Positions 1 through 6,198 of a stretch of 6,427 nucleotides of DNA are shown here, piece by piece. The stretch is from Actinomycetes bacterium. GTDB taxonomy: Bacteria > Actinomycetota > Actinomycetes > Actinomycetales > Microbacteriaceae. The notes under the pieces were generated by a model. It saw nothing but the letters and a program-made list of their open reading frames with translations, was not told the DNA's origin and did no database searches. Location: contig JAEYVF010000012.1 of assembly GCA_023432005.1 (NCBI GenBank), positions 1-6,427 of the forward strand, written 5' to 3'. Position 1 is the first letter of the stretch, and every line of letters begins with the position of its first letter. The translations under genes and the position numbers were made by a program.

Positions 1-3000
1 CGGTGCGCCCTGCCCCGCGGCGTGGCGCGCGTGCGCGTCGGGGTCGCGCCGAGCCGTGCGCGCAGGCCCGCGAAGGTGTCGCCCGTGACGGCGCCGGCCC
101 AGACGAGTTCCCACAGGGTGCGCGCGACATCCGTGTCGGTCACGGGGTCGGCATGCGGGTCGGCGACCGCCGACGCGAGCTGCCGGAAGAAGTAGCCGCC
201 GCCGCCCGCGAGCGCCGCGAGCAGACGATCGCGCATCGGGTCGGGTTCGAGTGCGAGCGGCTCCGGCAGCGTCAGGGGCGCCGCGTCGGCGAGGTGCAGG
301 CTCACCCAGCCGTCGCCGCCGGGCAGCTCGCCGCGTCCCGCCCAGATCACCTCGCCGGATGCCATGAGCTCGTCGAGCATCGCGGGGCTGTAGTCGCGCA
401 CGCGGCTCGGCAGCACGAGGCTCTCCCAGCTCGTCGCGGGCAGCGGAAGGCCGGCGAGCTGGTCGATCGCCGAGACGAGGCCGTCGATGCCGCGCAGCCC
501 GCCGCGGCCCGGTTCGGGCGAGACGTGCTGCCAGTCGGGCAGGAAGCGGCCGAGGGCGGCCTGGGGCACGGGCTCGACCTCGGCGCGCAGGGCCGCGAGC
601 GAGCGGGCCCGCAGGCGGCGCAGCACCTCGGGGTCGACCCACTCGGTTCCGGATGCGCCCGGACGGAACTCCCCCTCGACCGCGCGGCGGTCGGCGGCGA
701 GACGGCGGAGCGTGTCGGTGACGACGGCCACGCCGAGCCCCAGCCGGGTGGCTGCCTCGGCGGCCGTGAACGGCGCGTGGGTGCGCAGGTAACGGGAGAC
801 GAGATCGCCGACGGGGTCGCCCGCGGGCTCGAGGAACGCCGTGGGAACGCCGATCGGCAGGGGCACGCCGAGCGCGTCGCGCAAGCGCGCCGCATCCTCG
901 ACGACGGCCCAGCGCTCGGCGCCCGCGATGTGCACCCGGAGCACGCGGTTGGCCCGCGCGAGCTCGGTGAGCGCGCGCTCGAGCCCCGCGCTCGTCTCCG
1001 AGGTGTCACTTTCGGTCGCGACGGGCGCCGCCGAGGCGACCGAAACCGACACCTCGCCGCCCGCCGCGTCCTGCCCGGATATGGCCGCGGCATCCGAGGT
1101 GTCACTTTCGGTCGCGACGGGCGCCGCCGAGGCGACCGAAACCGACACCTCGGGGGCGGCAGCGGGGCGCGGGTGGGAGTAGCGGGCGGCGATCTCGTCG
1201 AGCGAGAGCGGCCCGAGCACACGCAGCAGGTCGACGACTCCCTCCGCGTCGCGGGCTCGCCGGTCGGGCTCGAGCCGCTGCAGCTCGCGCTCGGTCTGTG
1301 CGATGACCTCGGGGTCGAGCAGCTCGCGCAGCTCCGCGCGCCCGAGCAGCTCGGCGAGCAGGGCGGGGTCGAGCGAGAGGGCCGCCGCTCGCCGCTCGGC
1401 GAGCGGTGAGTCGCCCTCGTAGAGGAACGCGGCGACGTAGCCGAACAGCAGGGTGCGCGCGAAGGGAGAGGGCGCATCCGTCTCCACCTCGACGAGGCGG
1501 ATGCGGCGCGTCTCGATCTCGGTCGCGAGCTCGCGCAGCGACGGCAGGTCGTAGACGTCCTGCAGCACCTCGCGCACGGTCTCGAGGATGATCGGGAAGC
1601 TGGGGTACTTGCGCGCGACCTCGAGCAGCTGCGCCGAGCGCTGCCGCTGTTGCCAGAGCGGCGAGCGGCGTCCGGGGTTCCGGCGCGGCAGCAGCAGGGC
1701 GCGGGCGGCCGACTCGCGGAACCGCGACGCGAAGAGCGCCGAGCCGCCGACCTCCTCGGTCACGAGCGTCTCGAGCTCGCCCGGCTCGAAGGCGAACAGC
1801 TCCGCGCCGGGCGGGTCGGCATCCGTCTCGGGCAGCCGCACGACGATGCCGTCGTCGCCCGCCATCGCCGAGCCGTCGACGCCGAGCCGCTGGCGGATGC
1901 GCGCCGCGACCGCGAGCGCCCACGGTGCGTGCACGGGGGTTCCGTAAGGGGAGTGCAGCACGAGCCGCCAGTCGCCGAGCTCGTCGCGGAACCGCTCGAC
2001 GAGCAGGGTGCGGTCGGTCGGCACGACGCCCGTCGCGGCCTTCTGCTCGGCGACGAACGCCGTGAGGTTGCGCGCGGCGCGCTCGTCGAGCCCGTCGGCC
2101 TCGAGCCGGGCCTGATCGACGTCGCCGGATGCCAGTTCCCCCGCGAAGGCGCCGATCGCGCGCCCCAACTCGGCCGGCCTGCCGAGCCCGTCGCCCTTCC
2201 AGAAGGGCACGCGCCCCGGCTGGCCGAACGCGGGGGAGACGAGCACGCGGTCGGAGGTGATCTCCTCGATGCGCCAGCTCGTGGCCCCGAGCGCGAACAC
2301 GTCGCCCACCCGTGACTCGTAGACCATCTCCTCGTCGAGCTCGCCGACGCGACGGGCGCCCTCCTCGGTGCCGACGATGAACACGCCGAACATGCCACGG
2401 TCGGGGATCGTGCCGCCGCTCGTCACGGCGAGTCGCTGGGCTCCGGGCCGCCCCGAGATGGTGCCCGCCACCCGATCCCACACGACGCGCGGCCGCAGCT
2501 CGGCGAACTCATCCGACGGATACCGCCCCGCAAGCAGGTCGAGCGTCGCCTCGTACGCGGACCGGGGGAGCGTCGCGAACGGCGCGGAGCGCCGCACGGT
2601 GTCGAACCACTCCTCGACGTCGAGGCTGTCGAGCGCGACCGCCGCCACCGTCTGCTGCGCGAGGATGTCGAGCGGGTTCTGCGGGATGGAGATCGCCTCG
2701 ATGAGCCCCTCGCGCATCCGCTCGGTCGCGATCGCCGTGTGGAGCAGGTCGGCGCGGTGCTTCGGGAACATCACGCCCTTGGAGATCTCGCCCACCTGGT
2801 GTCCGGCGCGGCCCACGCGCTGGAGCCCGGATGCGACGCTCGGCGGCGACTCCACCTGGATCACGAGGTCGACGGCGCCCATGTCGATGCCGAGCTCGAG
2901 CGAGCTCGTCGCGACGACGCAGCGCAGGCGGCCCGACTTCAGGTCGTCCTCGATCTGGGCGCGCTGCTCCTTCGAGACGGAGCCGTGGTGGGCGCGCGCG

Positions 3001-4067
3001 AGCACCGGCTCGGCGCCGCCGGTCTGGCCGGATGCGCCCATGAGCTGGGCGGGCGGTCGCCTCACCGTTGGTTGAGCAGCCGAAGGCGGCGTGTCGAAAC
3101 CAGCCCCCTGGTCACCCGCCTCCGCCCCCTCCGCGAGCAGCTCCTCGTAGAGCTCGTTCATCGACGCCGTGATGCGCTCCGCGAGCCGCCGGGAGTTCGC
3201 GAAGACGATCGTGGAGCGGTGCCGCAGCACTTCCTCGACGATCGCCCGGTCGACGTGCGGCCAGATCGAGCCGCCGGATGCCAGCGCCTTCTCGTCGTCG
3301 TCGAGCTCGGCATCCGTCGCCCGTGCGCCGAGCTCGGTCATGTCCTCGACGGGCACCACGACGCGCAACTCGAAGGTCTTCTGGATAGGCGGCGACACGA
3401 TCTCGACGCGCTCACTGCCCCCGAGGAACCGCGCGACCTCCTCGAGCGGCCGCACGGTCGCCGAGAGCCCGACGCGCTGGGCGGGCCGCGGCAGCATCGC
3501 GTCGAGCCGCTCGAGCGACACCGCGAGGTGCGCGCCGCGCTTCGTCGCCGCGACCGCGTGGATCTCGTCGACGATGATCGTCTCCACGCCCGCGAGCGTC
3601 GACCGCGCCTGGCTCGTGAGCATGAGGTAGAGCGACTCGGGCGTCGTGATGAGGATGTCGGGGGGCTCGCGCACGAGCAGCCGTCGGTCGGCGGATGCGG
3701 TGTCGCCGGAGCGCACGCCCACGCGGATGTCGGGGGGCGCCATCCCGAGCCGCTTCGCCGTCTGCGTGATGCCGACGAGCGGCGAGCGGAGGTTGCGCTC
3801 GACGTCGACGCCGAGCGCCTTGAGGGGCGAGATGTAGAGCACGCGCGTGCGCTTGGCGGGGTCGGCGGGCGGCGAGGTCAGCAGCCGGTCGAGCGACCAC
3901 AGGAACGCCGAGAGCGTCTTGCCGGACCCCGTGGGCGCCACGACGAGCGCGTGCCGCCCCGAGGAGATCGCCTCCCACGCCCCCGCCTGTGCGGCGGTCG
4001 GCTGCGGGAATGCCCCGTCGAACCACTCCCGCGTCGCCGGGGAGAAGCGCTCGAGGGCGGGGTCCAT
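1..4067 (-). CDS. lhr: Lhr-type large ATP-dependent DNA helicase, C-terminus beyond the left edge
   Basis: Lhr is an SF2 helicase that uses ATP to translocate on single-stranded DNA and unwind duplexes; it is linked to DNA repair in the cytosol. The frame is open from the ATG at 4067 to the left edge, 1355 codons; family members are about 1500 residues, so roughly 150 or more are missing. Visible motifs: Walker A APTGSGKT (44-51), DEIH box (167-170), SAT (202-204), IVFANSRR (287-294), VVATSSLELGIDMG (384-397) and QRVGRAGH (416-423). The Lhr-specific core follows, with NPLDILAQQ (464-472), TSGGTIPDRGMF (549-560) and LHSPYGTPVHAPWALAV (704-720). Trp598 (TSWRIEEI) may correspond to the DNA-stacking Trp of the mycobacterial enzyme; that is inference. 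The start is preferred because the protein begins just before the conserved helicase core and no better upstream start is seen. Two unrelated palindromic repeats lie inside the frame, at residues 322-333 and 973-1023. The gene diverges from the transporter operon. Confidence 0.97.
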   Translation of the reverse strand, partial: MDPALERFSPATREWFDGAFPQPTAAQAGAWEAISSGRHALVVAPTGSGKTLSAFLWSLDRLLTSPPADPAKRTRVLYISPLKALGVDVERNLRSPLVGITQTAKRLGMAPPDIRVGVRSGDTASADRRLLVREPPDILITTPESLYLMLTSQARSTLAGVETIIVDEIHAVAATKRGAHLAVSLERLDAMLPRPAQRVGLSATVRPLEEVARFLGGSERVEIVSPPIQKTFELRVVVPVEDMTELGARATDAELDDDEKALASGGSIWPHVDRAIVEEVLRHRSTIVFANSRRLAERITASMNELYEELLAEGAEAGDQGAGFDTPPSAAQPTVRRPPAQLMGASGQTGGAEPVLARAHHGSVSKEQRAQIEDDLKSGRLRCVVATSSLELGIDMGAVDLVIQVESPPSVASGLQRVGRAGHQVGEISKGVMFPKHRADLLHTAIATERMREGLIEAISIPQNPLDILAQQTVAAVALDSLDVEEWFDTVRRSAPFATLPRSAYEATLDLLAGRYPSDEFAELRPRVVWDRVAGTISGRPGAQRLAVTSGGTIPDRGMFGVFIVGTEEGARRVGELDEEMVYESRVGDVFALGATSWRIEEITSDRVLVSPAFGQPGRVPFWKGDGLGRPAELGRAIGAFAGELASGDVDQARLEADGLDERAARNLTAFVAEQKAATGVVPTDRTLLVERFRDELGDWRLVLHSPYGTPVHAPWALAVAARIRQRLGVDGSAMAGDDGIVVRLPETDADPPGAELFAFEPGELETLVTEEVGGSALFASRFRESAARALLLPRRNPGRRSPLWQQRQRSAQLLEVARKYPSFPIILETVREVLQDVYDLPSLRELATEIETRRIRLVEVETDAPSPFARTLLFGYVAAFLYEGDSPLAERRAAALSLDPALLAELLGRAELRELLDPEVIAQTERELQRLEPDRRARDAEGVVDLLRVLGPLSLDEIAARYSHPRPAAAPEVSVSVASAAPVATESDTSDAAAISGQDAAGGEVSVSVASAAPVATESDTSETSAGLERALTELARANRVLRVHIAGAERWAVVEDAARLRDALGVPLPIGVPTAFLEPAGDPVGDLVSRYLRTHAPFTAAEAATRLGLGVAVVTDTLRRLAADRRAVEGEFRPGASGTEWVDPEVLRRLRARSLAALRAEVEPVPQAALGRFLPDWQHVSPEPGRGGLRGIDGLVSAIDQLAGLPLPATSWESLVLPSRVRDYSPAMLDELMASGEVIWAGRGELPGGDGWVSLHLADAAPLTLPEPLALEPDPMRDRLLAALAGGGGYFFRQLASAVADPHADPVTDTDVARTLWELVWAGAVTGDTFAGLRARLGATPTRTRATPRGRAH
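997..1056. repeat. 60-bp palindromic repeat, copy 1, inside lhr
   Basis: This 60-bp unit is identical to the copy at 1093-1152 and lies in the same orientation, 96 bp away. Each unit is itself an inverted repeat: the arms at 999-1019 and 1036-1056 pair at 19 of 21 positions around a 16-nt loop (1020-1035); the two mismatches are adjacent (AC at 1008-1009 against CC at 1046-1047). On the lhr strand it is read in frame and encodes EVSVSVASAAPVATESDTS at residues 1005-1023. It resembles a REP-type intergenic palindrome that has entered a coding region, which is inference. It has only two copies in this window; whether it is dispersed in the genome cannot be seen here. Confidence 0.9.
1093..1152. 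repeat. 60-bp palindromic repeat, copy 2, inside lhr
   Basis: Exact duplicate of the unit at 997-1056, with arms at 1095-1115 and 1132-1152 and loop at 1116-1131. It encodes EVSVSVASAAPVATESDTS at residues 973-991 of Lhr. The 36-bp spacer between copies (1057-1092) encodes 13 Ala/Gly-rich residues. Unit and spacer are both multiples of three, so the reading frame passes through both copies. Identity ends abruptly at both edges, which suggests a recent duplication or conversion between copies. The segment falls between the GPLSLDEIAARY stretch (952-963) and the conserved block beginning near residue 1029, a plausible interdomain linker. Confidence 0.9.
3069..3102. repeat. GGTTGAG...CGAAACC palindromic repeat inside lhr
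   Basis: A 34-bp element begins TGGTTGAGCAGCC and ends GTGTCGAAACCA, with complementary ends (TGGTT/AACCA) and a short internal GCC-GAA-GGC stem at 3079-3087. From memory it resembles a repeat common between genes in Microbacteriaceae (TTGAGTAG...TATCGAAACC type); this was not checked. Here it is translated as part of Lhr, around GAGFDTPPSAAQPT (residues 321-334). It lies in the variable linker between helicase motif IV and the conserved ARAHHGSVSKEQR block (358-370). The reading frame is kept and the flanking helicase sequence is intact on both sides. Confidence 0.65.
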
Positions 4068-4073
4068 CCCCCT

Positions 4074-4079
4074 ATCTTC
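4074..4079 (-). promoter_or_regulatory. Possible -10 element of a leaderless lhr transcript
   Basis: On the minus strand the hexamer GAAGAT ends exactly six bases before the A of the lhr ATG, with AGGGGG between. It fits the loose actinobacterial NANNNT -10 pattern, and the spacing would place transcription start on the start codon itself. No Shine-Dalgarno at a usual distance is present: the G-run abuts the ATG. No recognisable -35 box is seen at 4097-4102. Leaderless mRNAs are common in actinobacteria. The call is an inference from spacing. Confidence 0.35.
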
Positions 4080-4145
4080 GCCCTCACCCCCGACGCGCGC
4101 CCGGGTGCGCGCGCATCCGCCCACTCCTCCGCCCACCCGCGGCCG

Positions 4146-4181
4146 CCCCCCGGCACCCCCGCCACCGCCCCCCGGCCCCCC
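4146..4181 (-). other. Potential G-quadruplex on the lhr coding strand
   Basis: The plus strand has four C-runs of 6, 5, 6 and 6 bases at 4146-4151, 4156-4160, 4168-4173 and 4176-4181, separated by 4, 7 and 2 bases. On the minus strand this satisfies the usual G-quadruplex pattern of four G-tracts with loops of 1 to 7 bases. It lies 79 to 114 bases upstream of the lhr ATG, so if lhr is leaderless it is promoter DNA and not mRNA. In a genome this GC-rich such tracts can arise by chance, but long homopolymeric C-runs of this kind appear only here in the window. Confidence 0.5.
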
Positions 4182-4206
4182 GGCGCCAACCGGGCGGCGA
4201 AACCGA

Positions 4207-4238
4207 CATGCGGCGGGAGCAGTTACTCCCGCCGCGTG
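4207..4238. repeat. Strong hairpin in the intergenic region
   Basis: GCGGCGGGAG (4210-4219) and CTCCCGCCGC (4226-4235) form a perfect 10-bp stem around the 6-base loop CAGTTA. The pairing extends to a 13-bp stem at 4207-4238 with one G-T wobble. There is no T-run after it, and it sits between divergent genes, so it is not an obvious terminator. Its CTCCCGCCG arm recurs directly at 4267, 4288 and 4309, linking it to the tandem repeat downstream. It could be a protein-binding site or a REP-like element. Confidence 0.65.
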
Positions 4239-4266
4239 CGCACGTCGCCGCCCGGATGCGCGGGTT

Positions 4267-4317
4267 CTCCCGCCGCAGGTGCGGTTGCTCCCGCCGCAGG
4301 TGCGGTTGCTCCCGCCG
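4267..4317 (+). repeat. 21-bp tandem repeat upstream of the ABC operon
   Basis: Two exact 21-bp copies (4267-4287 and 4288-4308) are followed by the first 9 bases of a third (4309-4317). Each full copy contains the small palindrome CCGCAGGTGCGG (4273-4284 and 4294-4305), with 5-bp arms around GG. A 21-bp period is two turns of B-DNA, so both palindromes face the same side of the helix, as in sites bound cooperatively by dimeric regulators. They are about 165 to 200 bases upstream of the ATPase ATG. An operator role is inference; slippage-derived repeat with no function is the alternative. Confidence 0.75.
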
Positions 4318-4434
4318 ACCGGCACGGGCACACGCACCCGCGGCGGCAGGGGCACCGGGCGCGTCATCCTTCCGGAGTACGCGCCCCGCACCAGATACCT
4401 CCCGCGGGGGCCGAGCCGACCCGCCTCCGATTCC

Positions 4435-4440
4435 TACCTT
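4435..4440 (+). promoter_or_regulatory. Possible -10 box for the ABC operon
   Basis: TACCTT fits the actinobacterial TANNNT -10 consensus and would start transcription near 4447, giving a leader of about 22 bases that still includes the Shine-Dalgarno at 4458-4464. No convincing -35 hexamer is found 16 to 18 bases upstream, so an activator may be needed or the call may be wrong. Confidence 0.3.
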
Positions 4441-4457
4441 CGGAACGTATCCCGACG

Positions 4458-4464
4458 AAGGAGG
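4458..4464 (+). promoter_or_regulatory. Shine-Dalgarno AAGGAGG of the ABC ATPase gene
   Basis: AAGGAGG is a full match to the anti-Shine-Dalgarno of 16S rRNA and lies 4 bases before the ATG at 4469. It fixes this ATG as the start over all in-frame upstream candidates and predicts strong translation of the first operon gene. Confidence 0.9.
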
Positions 4465-4468
4465 AGAC

Positions 4469-5395
4469 ATGATCGAGGCGAAGGGCCTCACCAAGAGGTA
4501 CGGCGACAAGGTCGCCGTCGACGACATCAGCTTCACGGTGCGCCCCGGCGCCGTGACGGGCTTCCTCGGCCCGAACGGCGCCGGCAAGTCCACCACGATG
4601 CGCATGATCGTCGGCCTCACGCGCCCGACAGCGGGCAGCGTGACGGTCGCCGGCAAGCGCTACGCCGAGCTCCGCTCCCCGCTCACCACCGTGGGCGCGC
4701 TGCTCGACGCCAAGGCCGTGCACACCGGCCGCACCGCCTACCACCACCTGCTCGCCCTCGGGGCGACGCACGGCATCCCGAAGCAGCGCGTGCACGAGGT
4801 CATCGAGCTCACGGGGCTGGATGCCGTGGCGAACAAGCGCGTCAAGGGCTTCTCGCTCGGCATGGGGCAGCGCCTCGGCATCGCGGCCGCCCTGCTCGGC
4901 GACCCGCAGGTGCTCATCTTCGACGAGCCGGTCAACGGCCTCGACCCGGAGGGAGTGCGCTGGGTGCGCAACTTCGCCCGCTACCTCGCGAGCGAGGGCC
5001 GCACGGTCTTCCTCTCGAGCCACCTCATGAGCGAGGTCGCCCTCACGGCCGACCACGTCATCGTCATCGGCAAGGGCCGCATCCTCGCGGATGCGCCGGT
5101 CGCCGAGTTCGTCGCGGGCGCCGGGCGCCAGGCGGTGCGGGTGCGCACGGATCGGGCTGCCGAGCTCGCCGAGCTGCTCGCGCGCAGCGGGGCGACGGTC
5201 GCATCCGAGCAGGCGGGCGTGCTGGAGATCTCGGGTTTCGAGACGGCCGACATCGCCGGTGCGGCGGTCGCGGCGGGTATCGTCCTGCTCGAGCTCACCC
5301 CGATCACCACCTCGCTGGAGGACGCGTACATGGCACTCACCGACGATGCGGTCGAATACCGCACGCACGAGGTGCCCGCGGGGGTGACCCGATGA
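4469..5395 (+). CDS. ABC transporter ATP-binding protein, ABC-2 / BcrA-DrrA type
   Basis: A 308-residue cytoplasmic ATPase that powers an exporter built with the adjacent permease. Visible motifs: Walker A GPNGAGKST (34-42), a signature of the form SLGMGQ (129-134) in place of LSGGQ, Walker B VLIFDEP (148-154) followed by NGLD (156-159), and the H-loop SSH (183-185). The expected Q-loop position reads GALLDA (76-81), with Asp80 where the glutamine would be, as in some members of this subfamily. The C-terminal part (about 215-308) is the usual accessory domain ending in a SLEDAYMALT stretch. Its start is set by a perfect Shine-Dalgarno, and its stop overlaps the permease start as ATGA, so the two are translationally coupled. 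The family exports antibiotics, peptides or lipids; the substrate cannot be read from the sequence. Confidence 0.96.
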   Translation: MIEAKGLTKRYGDKVAVDDISFTVRPGAVTGFLGPNGAGKSTTMRMIVGLTRPTAGSVTVAGKRYAELRSPLTTVGALLDAKAVHTGRTAYHHLLALGATHGIPKQRVHEVIELTGLDAVANKRVKGFSLGMGQRLGIAAALLGDPQVLIFDEPVNGLDPEGVRWVRNFARYLASEGRTVFLSSHLMSEVALTADHVIVIGKGRILADAPVAEFVAGAGRQAVRVRTDRAAELAELLARSGATVASEQAGVLEISGFETADIAGAAVAAGIVLLELTPITTSLEDAYMALTDDAVEYRTHEVPAGVTR

Positions 5396-6198
5396 GCGCC
5401 ACGATCGCGACGCGGGCCGAGTCGGGCCTGCGTCCCACCTTCCCGCGGCTCGTGCGCTCGGAGTGGATCAAGCTCCGCAGCCTCCGCTCGAGCGTCTGGA
5501 CGGCCGTGCTCACGGTCGGCATCATGGGCGCATTCGCGGGCCTGTTCGCGTGGGCGCTCACGTCGTTCCCCGACGAGGCTCCGACGAGCGCGGGCGTGCT
5601 CGTGGTCGGCTACCCGATCGCTCAGCTCGCGATCGCGGTGCTCGGCGTGCTCGTCGTCACCGGCGAGTACGCGACGGGCGCCGTGCGCTCGACGCTCGCG
5701 GCCGAGCCGCGCCGCCTGCGCGTCGTGGCGAGCAAGGGCCTCGTGCTTGCGGCCGTGTCGTTCGTCGTGGCGACGGTCTCGGTGGGCCTGTCGGCCCTCA
5801 TCGCGATCCCCATGCTGCAGGCGGGCGGCGCCGAGGTGCTGTTCGGGGCGGACGACATCCGCGCCCTCGTCGGCACGGTGCTCTACCTGACGGTGTCGTC
5901 GCTCTTCGCGTTCGGCATCGGCCTGCTCGTGAAGAACTCCGCGGCGGCCATCACGGCGGTCGTGGGCGTGCTGTTCATCCTGCCGATCATCGTGCAGATC
6001 ATCGCCGTGACGACGCGCATCGAGTGGATCATGGACGCCTACTCGTACCTGCCGGCCCCCGCGGGCTCGGCGGTGGCGGGCAGCGGCACCGTGAGCATGT
6101 CCGACCTCGATCCGTGGCTCGGCTTCGCGATCTTCTGCGGCTACACGGTGGTCGCGCTCGTCGCGGGGGCCGTCGCCTTCTCGAGGCGGGACGACTGA
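5392..6198 (+). CDS. ABC-2 type transporter permease
   Basis: A 268-residue integral membrane protein, the transmembrane half of the exporter driven by the upstream ATPase. The N-terminus is cytosolic with the family-typical FPRLVRSEWIKLRSLRSS (17-34) just before the first membrane segment. About six hydrophobic segments are visible: roughly 36-56, 70-90, 115-139, 159-180, 185-206 and 243-263. After the second segment comes GEYATGAVRSTLAAEP (91-106), a conserved cytoplasmic loop motif of this permease family. The protein ends in a short charged tail, SRRDD. Its ATG overlaps the ATPase stop by four bases with only a weak purine-rich stretch before it, which suggests translation by coupling. 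One copy per ATPase implies a homodimeric permease. The cargo is unknown; neighbouring regulation hints at drug, peptide or envelope stress export. Confidence 0.93.
   Translation: MSATIATRAESGLRPTFPRLVRSEWIKLRSLRSSVWTAVLTVGIMGAFAGLFAWALTSFPDEAPTSAGVLVVGYPIAQLAIAVLGVLVVTGEYATGAVRSTLAAEPRRLRVVASKGLVLAAVSFVVATVSVGLSALIAIPMLQAGGAEVLFGADDIRALVGTVLYLTVSSLFAFGIGLLVKNSAAAITAVVGVLFILPIIVQIIAVTTRIEWIMDAYSYLPAPAGSAVAGSGTVSMSDLDPWLGFAIFCGYTVVALVAGAVAFSRRDD
6183..6186 (+). promoter_or_regulatory. Possible Shine-Dalgarno of the third operon gene
   Basis: GAGG lies 8 bases upstream of the CTG at 6195 inside the last codons of the permease gene. Its distance suits initiation at that CTG. The match is only four bases, so it is modest support for a non-canonical start there. 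Confidence 0.35.

Larger units (their letters stand above)
4068..4468. other. Divergent intergenic region between lhr and the ABC operon
   Basis: This 401-bp stretch holds no credible gene; open frames crossing it are low-complexity extensions of shadows from the neighbours. From the lhr side it contains a possible leaderless lhr promoter, an imperfect palindrome (4094-4111), a strongly C-rich plus strand from about 4081 to 4187, a hairpin (4207-4238), a 21-bp tandem repeat (4267-4317), a 6-bp inverted repeat CCCCGC/GCGGGG (4384-4389 and 4404-4409), and the probable promoter and Shine-Dalgarno of the transporter operon. It is long for such a compact genome segment, which fits two regulated divergent units. 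Confidence 0.85.

Noticed and set aside
997..1152. Minimal CRISPR array (two repeats, 36-bp spacer)
   Set aside because: The repeats are 60 bp, strongly palindromic and translated within a conserved protein; only two copies and no cas gene nearby.
3..1409. Long plus-strand open frame opposite lhr, with others at 1650-2315 and 2739-4472
   Set aside because: Arg/Ala/Gly-rich low-complexity translations without family features; they are antisense shadows of lhr, caused by GC-rich codon positions.
1102..2481. Minus-strand open frames at 1102-2481, 347-1477, 1760-2398 and 3412-4026
   Set aside because: They are out-of-frame readings of lhr; the true frame contains all helicase motifs and is open over the full 4067 bases.
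1..4067. Lhr as part of a phage-defence island
   Set aside because: The sequence is a standard full-length actinobacterial Lhr, and no defence-type neighbours are visible in the window.
4207..4238. Intrinsic terminator
   Set aside because: No T-run follows on either strand, and the hairpin sits between two divergent genes where neither transcript should end.
3989..4468. Upstream in-frame starts for the ABC ATPase
   Set aside because: The extra residues are low-complexity intergenic sequence, and AAGGAGG at 4458 marks the ATG at 4469, which matches the family N-terminus.
4364..5368. Minus-strand open frame opposite the ATPase gene
   Set aside because: Antisense to a gene with complete ABC motifs and a perfect Shine-Dalgarno.
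3847..6198. A 783-codon plus-strand open frame
   Set aside because: Only its last 268 codons, from 5392, encode the permease. The rest crosses antisense lhr, the intergenic region and the ATPase gene in the wrong frame.
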